64,000 nucleotides of DNA from Desulfosudis oleivorans. Lineage in GTDB: Bacteria > Desulfobacterota > Desulfobacteria > Desulfobacterales > SURF-7. Position numbers and translations under genes: made by a program. Position 1 is the first letter of the stretch. Every line of letters starts with the position of its first letter. Under the pieces are notes generated by a model, which was not told the origin of the DNA, ran no database searches, and saw nothing but the letters and a program-made list of their open reading frames with translations. This document shows positions 42,969-51,773 of the stretch, piece by piece. Location: contig DYJD01000025.1 in NCBI GenBank assembly GCA_020723325.1, positions 1 to 64,000 on the forward strand. The letters are read 5' to 3'.

Positions 42969-44435
42969 CTAATTCAGCATATGCCGCACGGCTGCCTGGC
43001 CCACCCGTTCCGAAAGCATCTGTTTGAAATACTCGTCCCGCTGCTGGATGGCCTGGGCAAAATCGATGGTGTTGTTGAGTTCCAGAAGTTTGGCCTGGTA
43101 CAGGGCATAGATGCCGTGCATGAACGGCAGAAGATCCTCGCGCATTTTGCGCAGGTCCCCCATGATGGGTTCCACCAGCTCGATCTTGCAGGAGTGCTGG
43201 CCACCGCCGGAGTCCGTGCCCTTTTTGGCCCGGCTGACGGTCTCGGCCGTAAGGATGGTGTTGTCCATCAGGTTGTACAGATCCCCCAGCATGTAATAGG
43301 CGTAAAGAATGGAAACATAGTCGGCGTATTTGGCCGCGATCAGGGGCGGGGCGCCTGCCGTGCCGTCGATGTTGATCTCGGTGATCATGGCCTTGTAAAT
43401 GGGCGCGGGGATGATGTTCAGGAAATTTTCCTCGCTGCTCAGCAACGGCTGTTTGGCCATGACCTTGCCGCCGATGGCGCTCAGCATGGTGAACACCCAG
43501 TTCTTGAGATTGGGATAGGTCACGCCGTCGATGACGATTTGGTTCACCGCCTGGCAAGCGTCGGTGGTCTCGTCCCGGACCTGGACCGTGCCTTCGGCAA
43601 AGGTTTCCAGGATGGTGGCCGGTGTGTTTTGCGGGCAGCGGTCGATGCGGGCACTGCTCATGCCGTCCGGGCTGATCTTGATGTCGCCGATCAGGCCACG
43701 CACCAGGTCGATATAAGCGGCGGCATAGCCCCGTTTGGCGCCGAGATGGGCCAGTACCGAACCTTGAGTGAAAAAAATCTCCCGCAGATTCAAGGGGCAG
43801 CCGCCCGCAAGCTGGTTCATGCCGCCCACGCCGGCGGCCGCGGCTGTATCCTCCACTGAGCTTTCCTGGCCGTAGTTTTTCAATTCCTGCCACAGGCTGG
43901 ACACACCGGACTGCTGGGCGAACTCGGTCATGGCCTGGGTCTTGTCCTTGGACTCCACCTTGGGGTTGGCCGCGTCCACGATGGTGGCTGCGATGGCCTG
44001 ACCGGCCTTGCAGTCGTCATACTGGAGCTGGTTGACTCGGTCCACGATGGCCATGATGGATTTCATGCTGGTGGCCACCTTTTCGGACAAAACGCTCATG
44101 GCGATATCAAAAGCGAAAACCGCCGAGGCCGAGCCCATGGTGCGCTGGAGTTTGGCCACCAGGTAGTCGAACTGCATGAGATCCATACCTCCGAGGAACA
44201 GATCGATCCCGCCGCAGCCGGCCTTGAACTGGGGCTTGTTGATGGTCACGAGATAATCGTTGCCGTTCTGCCAGCGGGCCGAGAAATTGCCGAAGGAGGT
44301 GAACCCGCGCTTCTGGGTCTCGAAATGGTTGGGACCGGAGACGGTCTTTTGCTGCATCCAGTCGTCGATCCAGCCGGCATCGGCTGGACTTGGGGACAGG
44401 ATGAACACGAATAGACAGATTATGATGGGGTTCAT
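42969..44435 (-). CDS. traH: TraH, F-type pilus assembly protein
   Basis: A 488-residue exported TraH: signal peptide (ICLFVFILSPSPADA), GGIDLFLGGMDLM and a long helical body ending in FKQMLSERVGQAAVRHML. It works in the outer-membrane part of the channel. Four bases overlap the traC end. Confidence 0.93.
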   Translation of the reverse strand: MNPIIICLFVFILSPSPADAGWIDDWMQQKTVSGPNHFETQKRGFTSFGNFSARWQNGNDYLVTINKPQFKAGCGGIDLFLGGMDLMQFDYLVAKLQRTMGSASAVFAFDIAMSVLSEKVATSMKSIMAIVDRVNQLQYDDCKAGQAIAATIVDAANPKVESKDKTQAMTEFAQQSGVSSLWQELKNYGQESSVEDTAAAAGVGGMNQLAGGCPLNLREIFFTQGSVLAHLGAKRGYAAAYIDLVRGLIGDIKISPDGMSSARIDRCPQNTPATILETFAEGTVQVRDETTDACQAVNQIVIDGVTYPNLKNWVFTMLSAIGGKVMAKQPLLSSEENFLNIIPAPIYKAMITEINIDGTAGAPPLIAAKYADYVSILYAYYMLGDLYNLMDNTILTAETVSRAKKGTDSGGGQHSCKIELVEPIMGDLRKMREDLLPFMHGIYALYQAKLLELNNTIDFAQAIQQRDEYFKQMLSERVGQAAVRHMLN

Positions 44436-46963
44436 GTTGATTCCTTTTTTTCAAAATCGTCTGCCTTCTGCTCCTGGCCGAGCATCTTCTCAAAAGCTTC
44501 CGGATAGGAGAGCCCGTTTTTCACCAGCTTTTCGATCAGGGCGTTTTCTTCCGCCGAGGATGTGTAAAGGTAGTAGGAGAACGGGTCCACCAGCAGCCGG
44601 GCGATGCCCATGCCCATGGGGCTGTCGATGAAGATCTCGGAATAGCGGGGCTTGGGGCTGCGGACGCTTTTCAGGAGCTTCATGACAAAATCCGGATAGT
44701 CGATGAGCTTCTTGGCCCGAGCCTTTTCAAAATCCCCGGACTGGAGCAAAAATTTATAGGCCGAGTTGGACAGGATCACCTGGCCCACATCCCCGAACAT
44801 GGCAAGATCCAAAAGCGACTGGGTGATGGTGATGAAACTGCCGCCATATTTGCGGGCCCGGCGATAGCCTTCCACAATGATCCGGGCCAGGAGGCTGGTC
44901 TCGCCCCCGGCATTGCCGTTCCCGGAAAAAAACTGCCAGGCCTCGTCAAAAATCACCAGACGCTTCTTGGAGCGGTCCGAGAGATAGAGATTTTCGGTAA
45001 CATAATTCAGGAGCTGGAGGGTGACCACATTGAAAAGTTCCACCTGGGGTTTTAATTCTTCCAGTTCCAGGACCACAAAGTCGTCCTGGCTGATGTCCAG
45101 GTTGGCCGGGCCGTTGAACCAGACCCCTAGGCTGCCCATGGAGGTGAAATTCCGGAGATTGAAAGCCAGTTGGGCCGAAAGGGCCTTGATGTCCCGTACG
45201 CAGGAGTTGTCCTCGCCGCATTCCAGTTCCAGCAGGGCCTCGGAGGTCTTGCTGGGGTCCTTTAAGTATTCGTAGACCCGATCGATATCCGCGGCATTGC
45301 CGTATTCGCTGAACGAACTCAAGACCGCGTTGCGGATCAGGGTGATCTCGGTCTCGCCCGGGGTCTGTTTGCTGCTGGAATAGATCATCTGGGCGATGAT
45401 GGCGGTTACCGCCTGGATGCTCTCGTCCATGTCCACGATATGGGTGAACGGATTGAGCCGGATGTGGGAGTCCTTGCTGAAATTGATGAACTTGCCGTTG
45501 ACGATGCGGCAGAGCTTTTTGTAGCTGCCGCCGATGTCTACGATGCGCACCAGGGCGCCGGCGGTATGATAGTTGTAACACAGGGAGTTGGTGAGAAAGC
45601 TCTTGCCGGACCCGCTGGTGGCCGTGATCAGGCCGTTGTAGTTCTCCGAGACCGGGGCAAACAGGTCAAAGCCGATCAACTGACCCTTGCGGCCGACAAA
45701 TATGTTGTAAGGCGCACCACCCCCGCAAAAATCCGCCTGGATGGGCAGGCAGCGGGCCGCCACCTTGGGCTGACAGATGAAATCCCTATCGATGTAATCC
45801 ACGGCCCGGTCCTGGGTGTACAGCCCGAATGGTAACGCTGACAGCCACAGGATCTTCAAGATGCCCCGGTCCTCCTGGGTCACGAACCCCCGGGATTGAA
45901 AGATGCGTTTGACCCGGGCCGCGGCATTGCGGGACTGTTCCTCCGAATCGGTGATGTGCCAAAGCATGGGCATGATGCGCACGAAATTCACCCCTTGCTC
46001 GATCTGGCCCGCGGCCCACATGTATTCCTCCTTTTTACGCTGGAGGGACGGCGCGAAGCTGCCCACTCCCTGCTGCTGGAGCACAAAATTGCATTTGGCA
46101 TGGAGCTTGGCCGAAAGGGGCTGGAACAGGACGTTCACGGTGAACAAAAACGGCACATTGATCTGGTTGTTGTCCCCCTGCACGCCCCAGATGTCGCCCA
46201 CCAGGTAGTTGAAGGTCAGTTCGTCCACCTGTTCCATCATTTTTTTCACGGTCAGGCAGCGTAGATGGCGACTGCCCAGGATGATCCGGTCCCATTTGGA
46301 GCGGACCGGGGTTTCACTCAGAATGATCTGCTTGTGGATCTCCCTGGCCGGTTCATAATCCAGGCTGTCCGGCACCTCGTCATTGAACAGCCGTCCCAAG
46401 AATTGAATGAGCGCCCCGGGCGACATGGGCTCGGGGGCGAGATAAACCCCTTTCAGGGTTTCTTGCACGCTGTCGCGGATATCGAGGTAATCGACCTTCT
46501 CCTTTTTGGCCAAGGGAAGTTTGAGGGCCGCAAACAACCTGAAATTCCGGACCGGCGTGCCCCGCAGTTTGCAAAGCCCCTTGACGCCCGCAAGATAAAA
46601 ATCCAGGGTGTTCCGGATAGTCCTGGCCGAAAGATCGTTGTTGCGGACCTTGAGGCGCTGATAGGCGTCCAGTATGGGCTTGATATGCGGATCGGCGTAC
46701 AGAATGAACTGCAAAACCGTGCCTTCGGGAAAGGCCGTGTTCAGGAGCCCGGCCAGGATGTCGAAGACATGGTCATCGGCATGCACCAGGGGCAGGCATT
46801 CCCACAAGAAACCGATGGAATCGTCCATGTTGTGAAAGGCGCGGGTCGCAGGATCATAGGCCCGGTAGGGCAAAAACTCCGAAAAGCGGATTCTATAGGT
46901 CATGCGGGCAATATCCCCATGGGTCATGCCGTCCGTGCCGAAGATCAGCTTTCTAAGACTCAT
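44432..46963 (-). CDS. traC: TraC, F-type assembly ATPase (VirB4-like)
   Basis: An 843-residue ATPase. Walker A in TATSGSGKSFLTN is near residue 450, Walker B in LVIFDEAWQFF, with the SFITITQSLLDL motif after it, the VirB4/TraC order. The N-terminal TraC_F domain is complete. It powers pilus assembly at the inner membrane. It overlaps both neighbours by four bases, showing coupled translation. Confidence 0.95.
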   Translation of the reverse strand: MSLRKLIFGTDGMTHGDIARMTYRIRFSEFLPYRAYDPATRAFHNMDDSIGFLWECLPLVHADDHVFDILAGLLNTAFPEGTVLQFILYADPHIKPILDAYQRLKVRNNDLSARTIRNTLDFYLAGVKGLCKLRGTPVRNFRLFAALKLPLAKKEKVDYLDIRDSVQETLKGVYLAPEPMSPGALIQFLGRLFNDEVPDSLDYEPAREIHKQIILSETPVRSKWDRIILGSRHLRCLTVKKMMEQVDELTFNYLVGDIWGVQGDNNQINVPFLFTVNVLFQPLSAKLHAKCNFVLQQQGVGSFAPSLQRKKEEYMWAAGQIEQGVNFVRIMPMLWHITDSEEQSRNAAARVKRIFQSRGFVTQEDRGILKILWLSALPFGLYTQDRAVDYIDRDFICQPKVAARCLPIQADFCGGGAPYNIFVGRKGQLIGFDLFAPVSENYNGLITATSGSGKSFLTNSLCYNYHTAGALVRIVDIGGSYKKLCRIVNGKFINFSKDSHIRLNPFTHIVDMDESIQAVTAIIAQMIYSSSKQTPGETEITLIRNAVLSSFSEYGNAADIDRVYEYLKDPSKTSEALLELECGEDNSCVRDIKALSAQLAFNLRNFTSMGSLGVWFNGPANLDISQDDFVVLELEELKPQVELFNVVTLQLLNYVTENLYLSDRSKKRLVIFDEAWQFFSGNGNAGGETSLLARIIVEGYRRARKYGGSFITITQSLLDLAMFGDVGQVILSNSAYKFLLQSGDFEKARAKKLIDYPDFVMKLLKSVRSPKPRYSEIFIDSPMGMGIARLLVDPFSYYLYTSSAEENALIEKLVKNGLSYPEAFEKMLGQEQKADDFEKKEST

Positions 46964-47430
46964 CGGTCCTCCCCCTGTTCAGGCTCCACGCCGTTCGAAA
47001 GCAGCCAGGAGGGCTCGCTGGCAAAAAAATAGATATAGCGGAACCCGAACATCTCGTTCTCCTGGCCGGTATAGGACATGACCAGCACCCGTACCACTTC
47101 CGGCGGCACCACGATGGGCGGTCGGTCCTCCTCGATCAGGGCCTTGAAGGTTTCCAGGCGCTTTTCCTGATACAGGGATTTTGAATCTGCTGAAGATTGG
47201 ATTTTCACGGATTTGGGCACTTGCCCATCCTGGTGCTCAGAACAAGTCTTGCATTCATCAGTCTCATTTTTTCCTGCAAGACTCCGCTGATAAGCGCTGG
47301 GGATGCTGGTACAGGCGCCTTCGTCCGTTTCCGGGCACTGGAAGGCGTCATCGTAAGGGTTGAACACGGCCTGGCAGCCGGTCAGCAGAACCAATAGGCC
47401 GGTGACGAGTAAAACATTCGGTTTCATCAC
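46960..47430 (-). CDS. traV: TraV-like outer-membrane lipoprotein
   Basis: A 156-residue lipoprotein with lipobox LLTGC, then FNPYDDAFQCPETDEGACTS with cysteine spacing of F-type TraV (CP...G.C). TraV anchors TraK and TraB at the outer membrane. It lies between traB and traC as in F. Confidence 0.82.
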   Translation of the reverse strand: MMKPNVLLVTGLLVLLTGCQAVFNPYDDAFQCPETDEGACTSIPSAYQRSLAGKNETDECKTCSEHQDGQVPKSVKIQSSADSKSLYQEKRLETFKALIEEDRPPIVVPPEVVRVLVMSYTGQENEMFGFRYIYFFASEPSWLLSNGVEPEQGEDR

Positions 47431-47432
47431 GA

Positions 47433-48686
47433 TTATCCTTTCTCCATGATTTCAAGGCCGGCGCCTTCGCTGATGACAATGGTCACCTCTTTGGTCGACC
47501 CGATCTCGATGACCGGCAGGGTCTGCTCGGCCAATTGCAGGTAGAATTTTTGGATTTCCTTGGTGGCCGAGGATATGCCCTGGCCCAGGCCGGCCTTAGC
47601 AATGGTCTCCACGTCCGTGTTCTTCAGTTGCGACTGGGGTTGGCCCAGGGCGCTGAACGTATTGGTTTTGGTTGAATCGCTCAAGGCATCCCCCATGCCG
47701 CCGATAAAACCGGCGAGGGCCGTGCGGGCGATGTGCACCCCCATTTTGGCCACCACCCGGCCTTTCAGGCCCACCTTGCCGTCCCCGTCCACGATGAAGC
47801 CCTTGATGCTCTGATCGATCACCGCGGCTCCGTTCCTGGCCACACAGGACAGGGTGTTCAAACGGATATGGACCCGTTCGTCCGCCAGGTTGCCGATGCC
47901 CGAGCCGATCACGAAACAACCTTTCAAATCCGCCTTGACCTTATTGGGCAGCACGGCCAGATCCTTGACCCGGAACAACAACGGCAGGGGGTTGCCCTTG
48001 GCGGCATTGGTAGTGGGCGCGGCCACCCCCGAAAGCAGCGTCGCCTCCATAAAAGAAGGGGGCAAATAAATCCGTTTTTTTTTACCGTCGTTTTCCGGGC
48101 CTTTCTTTTCCTCCACCTGGGGGGCCTGGACCATCTCTATCCCGCCGATGAATTGGGGCGCCTGTGATTTCTGAGCCTGGGGCGCGGTGTTGAAGAGGAC
48201 CTTGGGGATCTGGTCGCCTTTGCCGGTTTTTTCCATGGGCGGGGGCGGCGGGATGGCCAGGTCCGGCTTTTTGGGCAGCGGGATCGCGGTGGTTTCTTTC
48301 TGCGTGGATTTGGGCTGTGGAATGGAAACAACCTTCTCCTGGACCGGCGCTTTTTCGAGATTGGTCTGAAGGGCCTTGACCGCCTTTTTGAGTTCATCGG
48401 TCTCCCTTTTCTGAGCGATCAACAACTCCTCGGTCTTGGCGTACAGGGACTTTTCCAGCACGTTCTGGTCCATGCGCACTTCCGCAATGGGGTCGTCTTT
48501 TTTCTTGTCAGGGGTTTTGCCGCGTTTTGCATAATAGCCGATGATGAACAGGCCCAGCAGGGCCAGGATCAACCCCAAGGTGACAAGCCGTCTTTTGGAC
48601 GCAGGCTGCAAGGCATTGAACCTGCTTCTCCAAGTAACCGGCTTGTCGGACTCGCTGATGGTATCCGCAGTATTGATATCGTTCAT
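47433..48686 (-). CDS. traB: TraB, VirB10-like scaffold
   Basis: A 417-residue protein: one membrane segment (LVTLGLILALLGLFIIGYY), a coiled coil (EKSLYAKTEELLIAQ...), a proline-rich stretch (AIPLPKKPDLAIPPPPPM) and a C-terminal VirB10 barrel domain (FVIGSGIGNLADERV, GFIVDGDGKVGLKGRVV). It bridges inner and outer membrane. Confidence 0.92.
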   Translation of the reverse strand: MNDINTADTISESDKPVTWRSRFNALQPASKRRLVTLGLILALLGLFIIGYYAKRGKTPDKKKDDPIAEVRMDQNVLEKSLYAKTEELLIAQKRETDELKKAVKALQTNLEKAPVQEKVVSIPQPKSTQKETTAIPLPKKPDLAIPPPPPMEKTGKGDQIPKVLFNTAPQAQKSQAPQFIGGIEMVQAPQVEEKKGPENDGKKKRIYLPPSFMEATLLSGVAAPTTNAAKGNPLPLLFRVKDLAVLPNKVKADLKGCFVIGSGIGNLADERVHIRLNTLSCVARNGAAVIDQSIKGFIVDGDGKVGLKGRVVAKMGVHIARTALAGFIGGMGDALSDSTKTNTFSALGQPQSQLKNTDVETIAKAGLGQGISSATKEIQKFYLQLAEQTLPVIEIGSTKEVTIVISEGAGLEIMEKG

Positions 48687-48696
48687 GGTAAATCCT

Positions 48697-49959
48697 TTAT
48701 TTGGCAGCGGTCACACCGAGATGGGTTTCTTGGCCCGCCCGTTCGATGATGAACAACCGTGCAGGTCGATCCTTGGTGATGATCAGGCTGTCCAGGGTCA
48801 CGGCCAGGGGGCTTTCGGTCAGCCCGGGCACCAGAAACTGCTTTTCCAGAACCCGGCGTTCCTTTTCCCCATCGGCTGTCTTGAGCCGCAATTGGTATTC
48901 GTTGAGCAGGAGACCTTCACCCTCCACCCGGACGGTGCGCCGATGCACGATGTCAATCCAATCAAGCCCCTTGATGATCATGGTTTGCTTGCGGGGCATG
49001 ACCGTATAGGAATCCGGATAGTGTTCGGTAAAGGCTTGTTTGATGAGGGTCAGGATTTTCTTTTCAAAATCCTTGCCCGCGAACAGCGAAAGGTTCTTCT
49101 TAATGTCGCCGCCCTTGGAGGTGAGTTGAATCCACTGGGCCGGAATTTTCTTGGGAATACCGATGAGGGTGTAGACGTCCTTTTCGCTTCCGCAGACCAC
49201 ATAGAGTTCAATGGGGTCTTCCACCACGCCGGGTTTGGCGGTGAGGGAATCGGGACGGAGCTGCAGTTTGACAAAGGCGTTGGCGCCGTTGATCTTAGTG
49301 GTGACGCCTTTTTCCGCTGAAAAGATCACGTCCTTGACCGGCCGGTCGCCCATGCAGGTGATGCGGTTGATGTCGAGGTTGCTCAAATACACCTGGGTGG
49401 AGATCTCAGGCAACACCTTGACCGCGGATTTGGGCAGAACCCTTGCCTGGTCCGTGGCGGTTTCTGCCCGGTCGGCAGGGTCATATGGGATGGGTGCCGG
49501 CCGCAAATGCACGGCTTCCGGAGCCGAATCCGCTTGAGGAGGGGATTTGGAGGAATTCCGGGCAGCATCCTTTTTCACGGATTTTTTCAAGAAATGGGTG
49601 GTTGCAAAGCATGCGGCCGGATCATAGCGGACCAGTTCGGTCTTGAGGCCCTTGTCGAGCTGGCGGGAAAGTTTTTCCCGAATCAGAAAGGCGGCATCCG
49701 GGTCCTTGGCGCCGGTGTGGACCAGAGCATAGGCCTTATCGTCCAGGCAAATGCGCAGTTCCTGTTTGTCGATTTCTTCAGGCAGGGAAGTGATGGCTTC
49801 CTGGACAGCCGAAAGGTTGTCCTGTTTGTCGCCAATGGCCACCCAGTAAATGCTCTCCTTGCCCTGGTCGGCTGCCTTGGCGTTTGAAACGAATAGCAGC
49901 AGCAAACCAAAGACAAACCATACTTTATTGTTTTTCGATCTCTTCAATTCCGTCCACAT
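48697..49959 (-). CDS. traK: TraK, secretin-like transfer protein with N-terminal extension
   Basis: A 420-residue exported protein. The last ~230 residues are TraK (STQVYLSNLDINRITCMG, RRVLEKQFLVPGL), about the size of whole F TraK. Residues about 30-130 form an extra domain (IYWVAIGDKQDNLSAVQEAI, ELRICLDDKAYAL) that resembles a SPOR-like peptidoglycan-binding fold. The extension is an oddity of this element. Confidence 0.88.
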   Translation of the reverse strand: MWTELKRSKNNKVWFVFGLLLLFVSNAKAADQGKESIYWVAIGDKQDNLSAVQEAITSLPEEIDKQELRICLDDKAYALVHTGAKDPDAAFLIREKLSRQLDKGLKTELVRYDPAACFATTHFLKKSVKKDAARNSSKSPPQADSAPEAVHLRPAPIPYDPADRAETATDQARVLPKSAVKVLPEISTQVYLSNLDINRITCMGDRPVKDVIFSAEKGVTTKINGANAFVKLQLRPDSLTAKPGVVEDPIELYVVCGSEKDVYTLIGIPKKIPAQWIQLTSKGGDIKKNLSLFAGKDFEKKILTLIKQAFTEHYPDSYTVMPRKQTMIIKGLDWIDIVHRRTVRVEGEGLLLNEYQLRLKTADGEKERRVLEKQFLVPGLTESPLAVTLDSLIITKDRPARLFIIERAGQETHLGVTAAK

Positions 49960-50494
49960 AGAATCTCCCGCTTAGCATCTGGTATTTCATGAGATAGATT
50001 TTTTCCACCCGTTCCACTTCCTGGCCCTGGGCGGTCTGGATTCTCAAGCCCAGGATCTTGATCTCCTGCTTTTCCTGGTTGATACGTAAAAGCTGGGGGT
50101 AGAACATGCTGGTGATGGAAAGGCGTTTCACGTTCTCCTTCAGCTCGATCATCTTGCGGTTCAGGGCCGGATAATAGCGCGGCGAGGTCAGCTTCAGGAG
50201 ATCGCTGATCTGGTCGTCAAAAATGCCGGGGGTGTAATTCAACAGCAGGCCCATGGCATACTTTGTGAACAGCTCGATGTATTCCGTGTTCACGCTGCCG
50301 CCCTGGATCTCGATGCGCTTGTCCACCGCAGGCGGCAGGATCACCACTTTTTGATAGGTGACCGCCCGCAGCGCGATGATCGAAGAGATCACACAGCTTG
50401 CGCCGATCACGGTGATGACGAACTTCAGCAGCCGGTTTTCGGCCAGGAGGTTGTCGAACTTGTTGATGAACTTTTGGATGTGCATGGCCGTCAT
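49925..50494 (-). CDS. traE: TraE, inner-membrane assembly protein
   Basis: A 189-residue TraE: N-terminal membrane helix (LKFVITVIGASCVISSIIAL) and VirB8-like periplasmic part (EYIELFTKYAMGLLLNYTP, SGRFYVDGIEEI). It overlaps traK by 35 bases and shares ATGA with traL. Confidence 0.92.
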   Translation of the reverse strand: MTAMHIQKFINKFDNLLAENRLLKFVITVIGASCVISSIIALRAVTYQKVVILPPAVDKRIEIQGGSVNTEYIELFTKYAMGLLLNYTPGIFDDQISDLLKLTSPRYYPALNRKMIELKENVKRLSITSMFYPQLLRINQEKQEIKILGLRIQTAQGQEVERVEKIYLMKYQMLSGRFYVDGIEEIEKQ

Positions 50495-50757
50495 TCAGAA
50501 AAAGCGTTGGCGAAAGCCTCCGGATAGTGCTTCAGCTTCTTGATGCCTGAAAAATAAAGCATGTGCTTCAAAAATCCGGACGGATACTTGGCCTTGAGCC
50601 GCGAATAAAGCATCGGCCCCAACAAGAAGAGAATCCACAATACGCCGTGGAAGATCGACGCCGTCAGAAAGAAAAAAATGATCATGGCCAGCTCGTCGCT
50701 CTCAAACCAGAGCACCTGGACCGGTGCGGACAGGTATTGTGGAAATCTCTCCGCCAT
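50491..50757 (-). CDS. traL: TraL, small pilus assembly protein
   Basis: An 88-residue protein with two hydrophobic segments (ELAMIIFFFLTASIFHGV, LFLLGPMLYSRL) and a GFLKHMLYFSGI C-terminus, as in F TraL (VirB3-like). Correct place between pilin and traE. Confidence 0.88.
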   Translation of the reverse strand: MAERFPQYLSAPVQVLWFESDELAMIIFFFLTASIFHGVLWILFLLGPMLYSRLKAKYPSGFLKHMLYFSGIKKLKHYPEAFANAFSE

Positions 50758-50770
50758 TGTCGCACCCCCT

Positions 50771-51097
50771 TCAAATAACCAGCCCGAGGCTGGTCACCAT
50801 GGAATCCGCATTGAGCAACACGGCGCCGCCGATGATGGCCATGCTGGCGAGTCCCAGTTTTTGTTGGATGGCGGCCACCGCGCCGGCCACCATGGCGCCG
50901 GCACCGGCCACGAACCCGATTGGGCCGTTCAGGATCTTGTTGACGCCGATGTCGTACACGTCCCAGGCAAAATCCGTGGGACCGGTGGGCACGGTTACGG
51001 CGGCGGCCGTGGCAGCGGTGCCCAGGATGATGCCGGCGGTGATGATGAAGGTTTTTTTTCTGCCGATTTTTTGGATGGTGTTTACAAGCCTTTTCAT
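50771..51097 (-). CDS. traA: TraA-like conjugative pilin
   Basis: A 108-residue prepilin: long basic leader (MKRLVNTIQKIGRKKTFII) with hydrophobic stretch ending in ATAAAV, then two short helices (IGFVAGAGAMVAGAVAAI and LASMAIIGGAVLLNADSM) flanking a loop, the TraA fold. The TrhF-type peptidase at 16387 is the likely processing enzyme. Encoded first in the traA-L-E-K-B-V-C-H-G order. Confidence 0.82.
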   Translation of the reverse strand: MKRLVNTIQKIGRKKTFIITAGIILGTAATAAAVTVPTGPTDFAWDVYDIGVNKILNGPIGFVAGAGAMVAGAVAAIQQKLGLASMAIIGGAVLLNADSMVTSLGLVI

Positions 51098-51119
51098 AAT
51101 GCGTTTTCTCCTGTTGGGG

Positions 51120-51749
51120 TTAATTGGGTTGATCAGTACCGCGGGTAAATTCGATTTCGACTCTTCGGTTCTCTGCCAAGTTGCTTGTTGCGCGGTAACA
51201 GCATTTAGGCCTGGCTTCTATTTTTCTAACCGGCATGCCGTGTTGTGATAGCCAGGCGGCCACTGTCCTTGCCCGGTCCTGGGCCAGGCGTTGATTCACC
51301 GTAAAACTTCCTATTTGGCAGGTATAGCCGGTCACCCGCTGAACCGGCCCTTTACTCTCTATAATAAACAAGCGGTCAAGTTTTTGGGTTTCTGCCGGGG
51401 ACAGGGCGCTCGATCCAAGGTCGAAATGGATGAAGACTGTTTCCAGCATTCGGATGGGAGCATCGATTGTTGACTTGATTGGTTGGGGAGAAACATCATT
51501 GATCTCCCGCAGAGCCTTGCTGTTCAAAGATGTTGATGAAAACGATTGAGTTGGACCCGGATCGGCATAGGGTTTGGGCACGATCACATAGGTACGCTGT
51601 TTCGCACTCTTTGCCGGGCCTTGGTCGAATCGATATGTTTCTTGACCGATGGTGTGAGTGGCCGATACTCCGGCATCTGCAAAAACATCGGACAGAAGAA
51701 TCATATTGGTCATCAAAACCAAAAGGAAAAGTATTTTTATCCTGTTCAT
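51120..51749 (-). CDS. OmpA-like peptidoglycan-binding protein
   Basis: A 209-residue exported protein: signal peptide (ILFLLVLMTNMILLSDVFA) and C-terminal OmpA-like domain (IHFDLGSSALSPAE, NQRLAQDRARTVAAWL, ENRRVEIEF). It could anchor the transfer channel to the cell wall. Promoter-like element copy 4 lies inside its coding sequence at the LDRLFIIE codons. Confidence 0.85.
   Translation of the reverse strand: MNRIKILFLLVLMTNMILLSDVFADAGVSATHTIGQETYRFDQGPAKSAKQRTYVIVPKPYADPGPTQSFSSTSLNSKALREINDVSPQPIKSTIDAPIRMLETVFIHFDLGSSALSPAETQKLDRLFIIESKGPVQRVTGYTCQIGSFTVNQRLAQDRARTVAAWLSQHGMPVRKIEARPKCCYRATSNLAENRRVEIEFTRGTDQPN
51358..51381 (-). promoter_or_regulatory. Promoter-like element, copy 4, inside the OmpA-like gene
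   Basis: 22 of 24 bases match the five-copy consensus on the minus strand (CTTGACCG, four bases, TTTATTATAG). It lies 260 bases upstream of the pilin start and faces it, so it could act as an internal promoter for traA and the genes beyond. Confidence 0.55.
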
Positions 51750-51773
51750 TCTGTCAATCCTGTCTAAAAAAAA

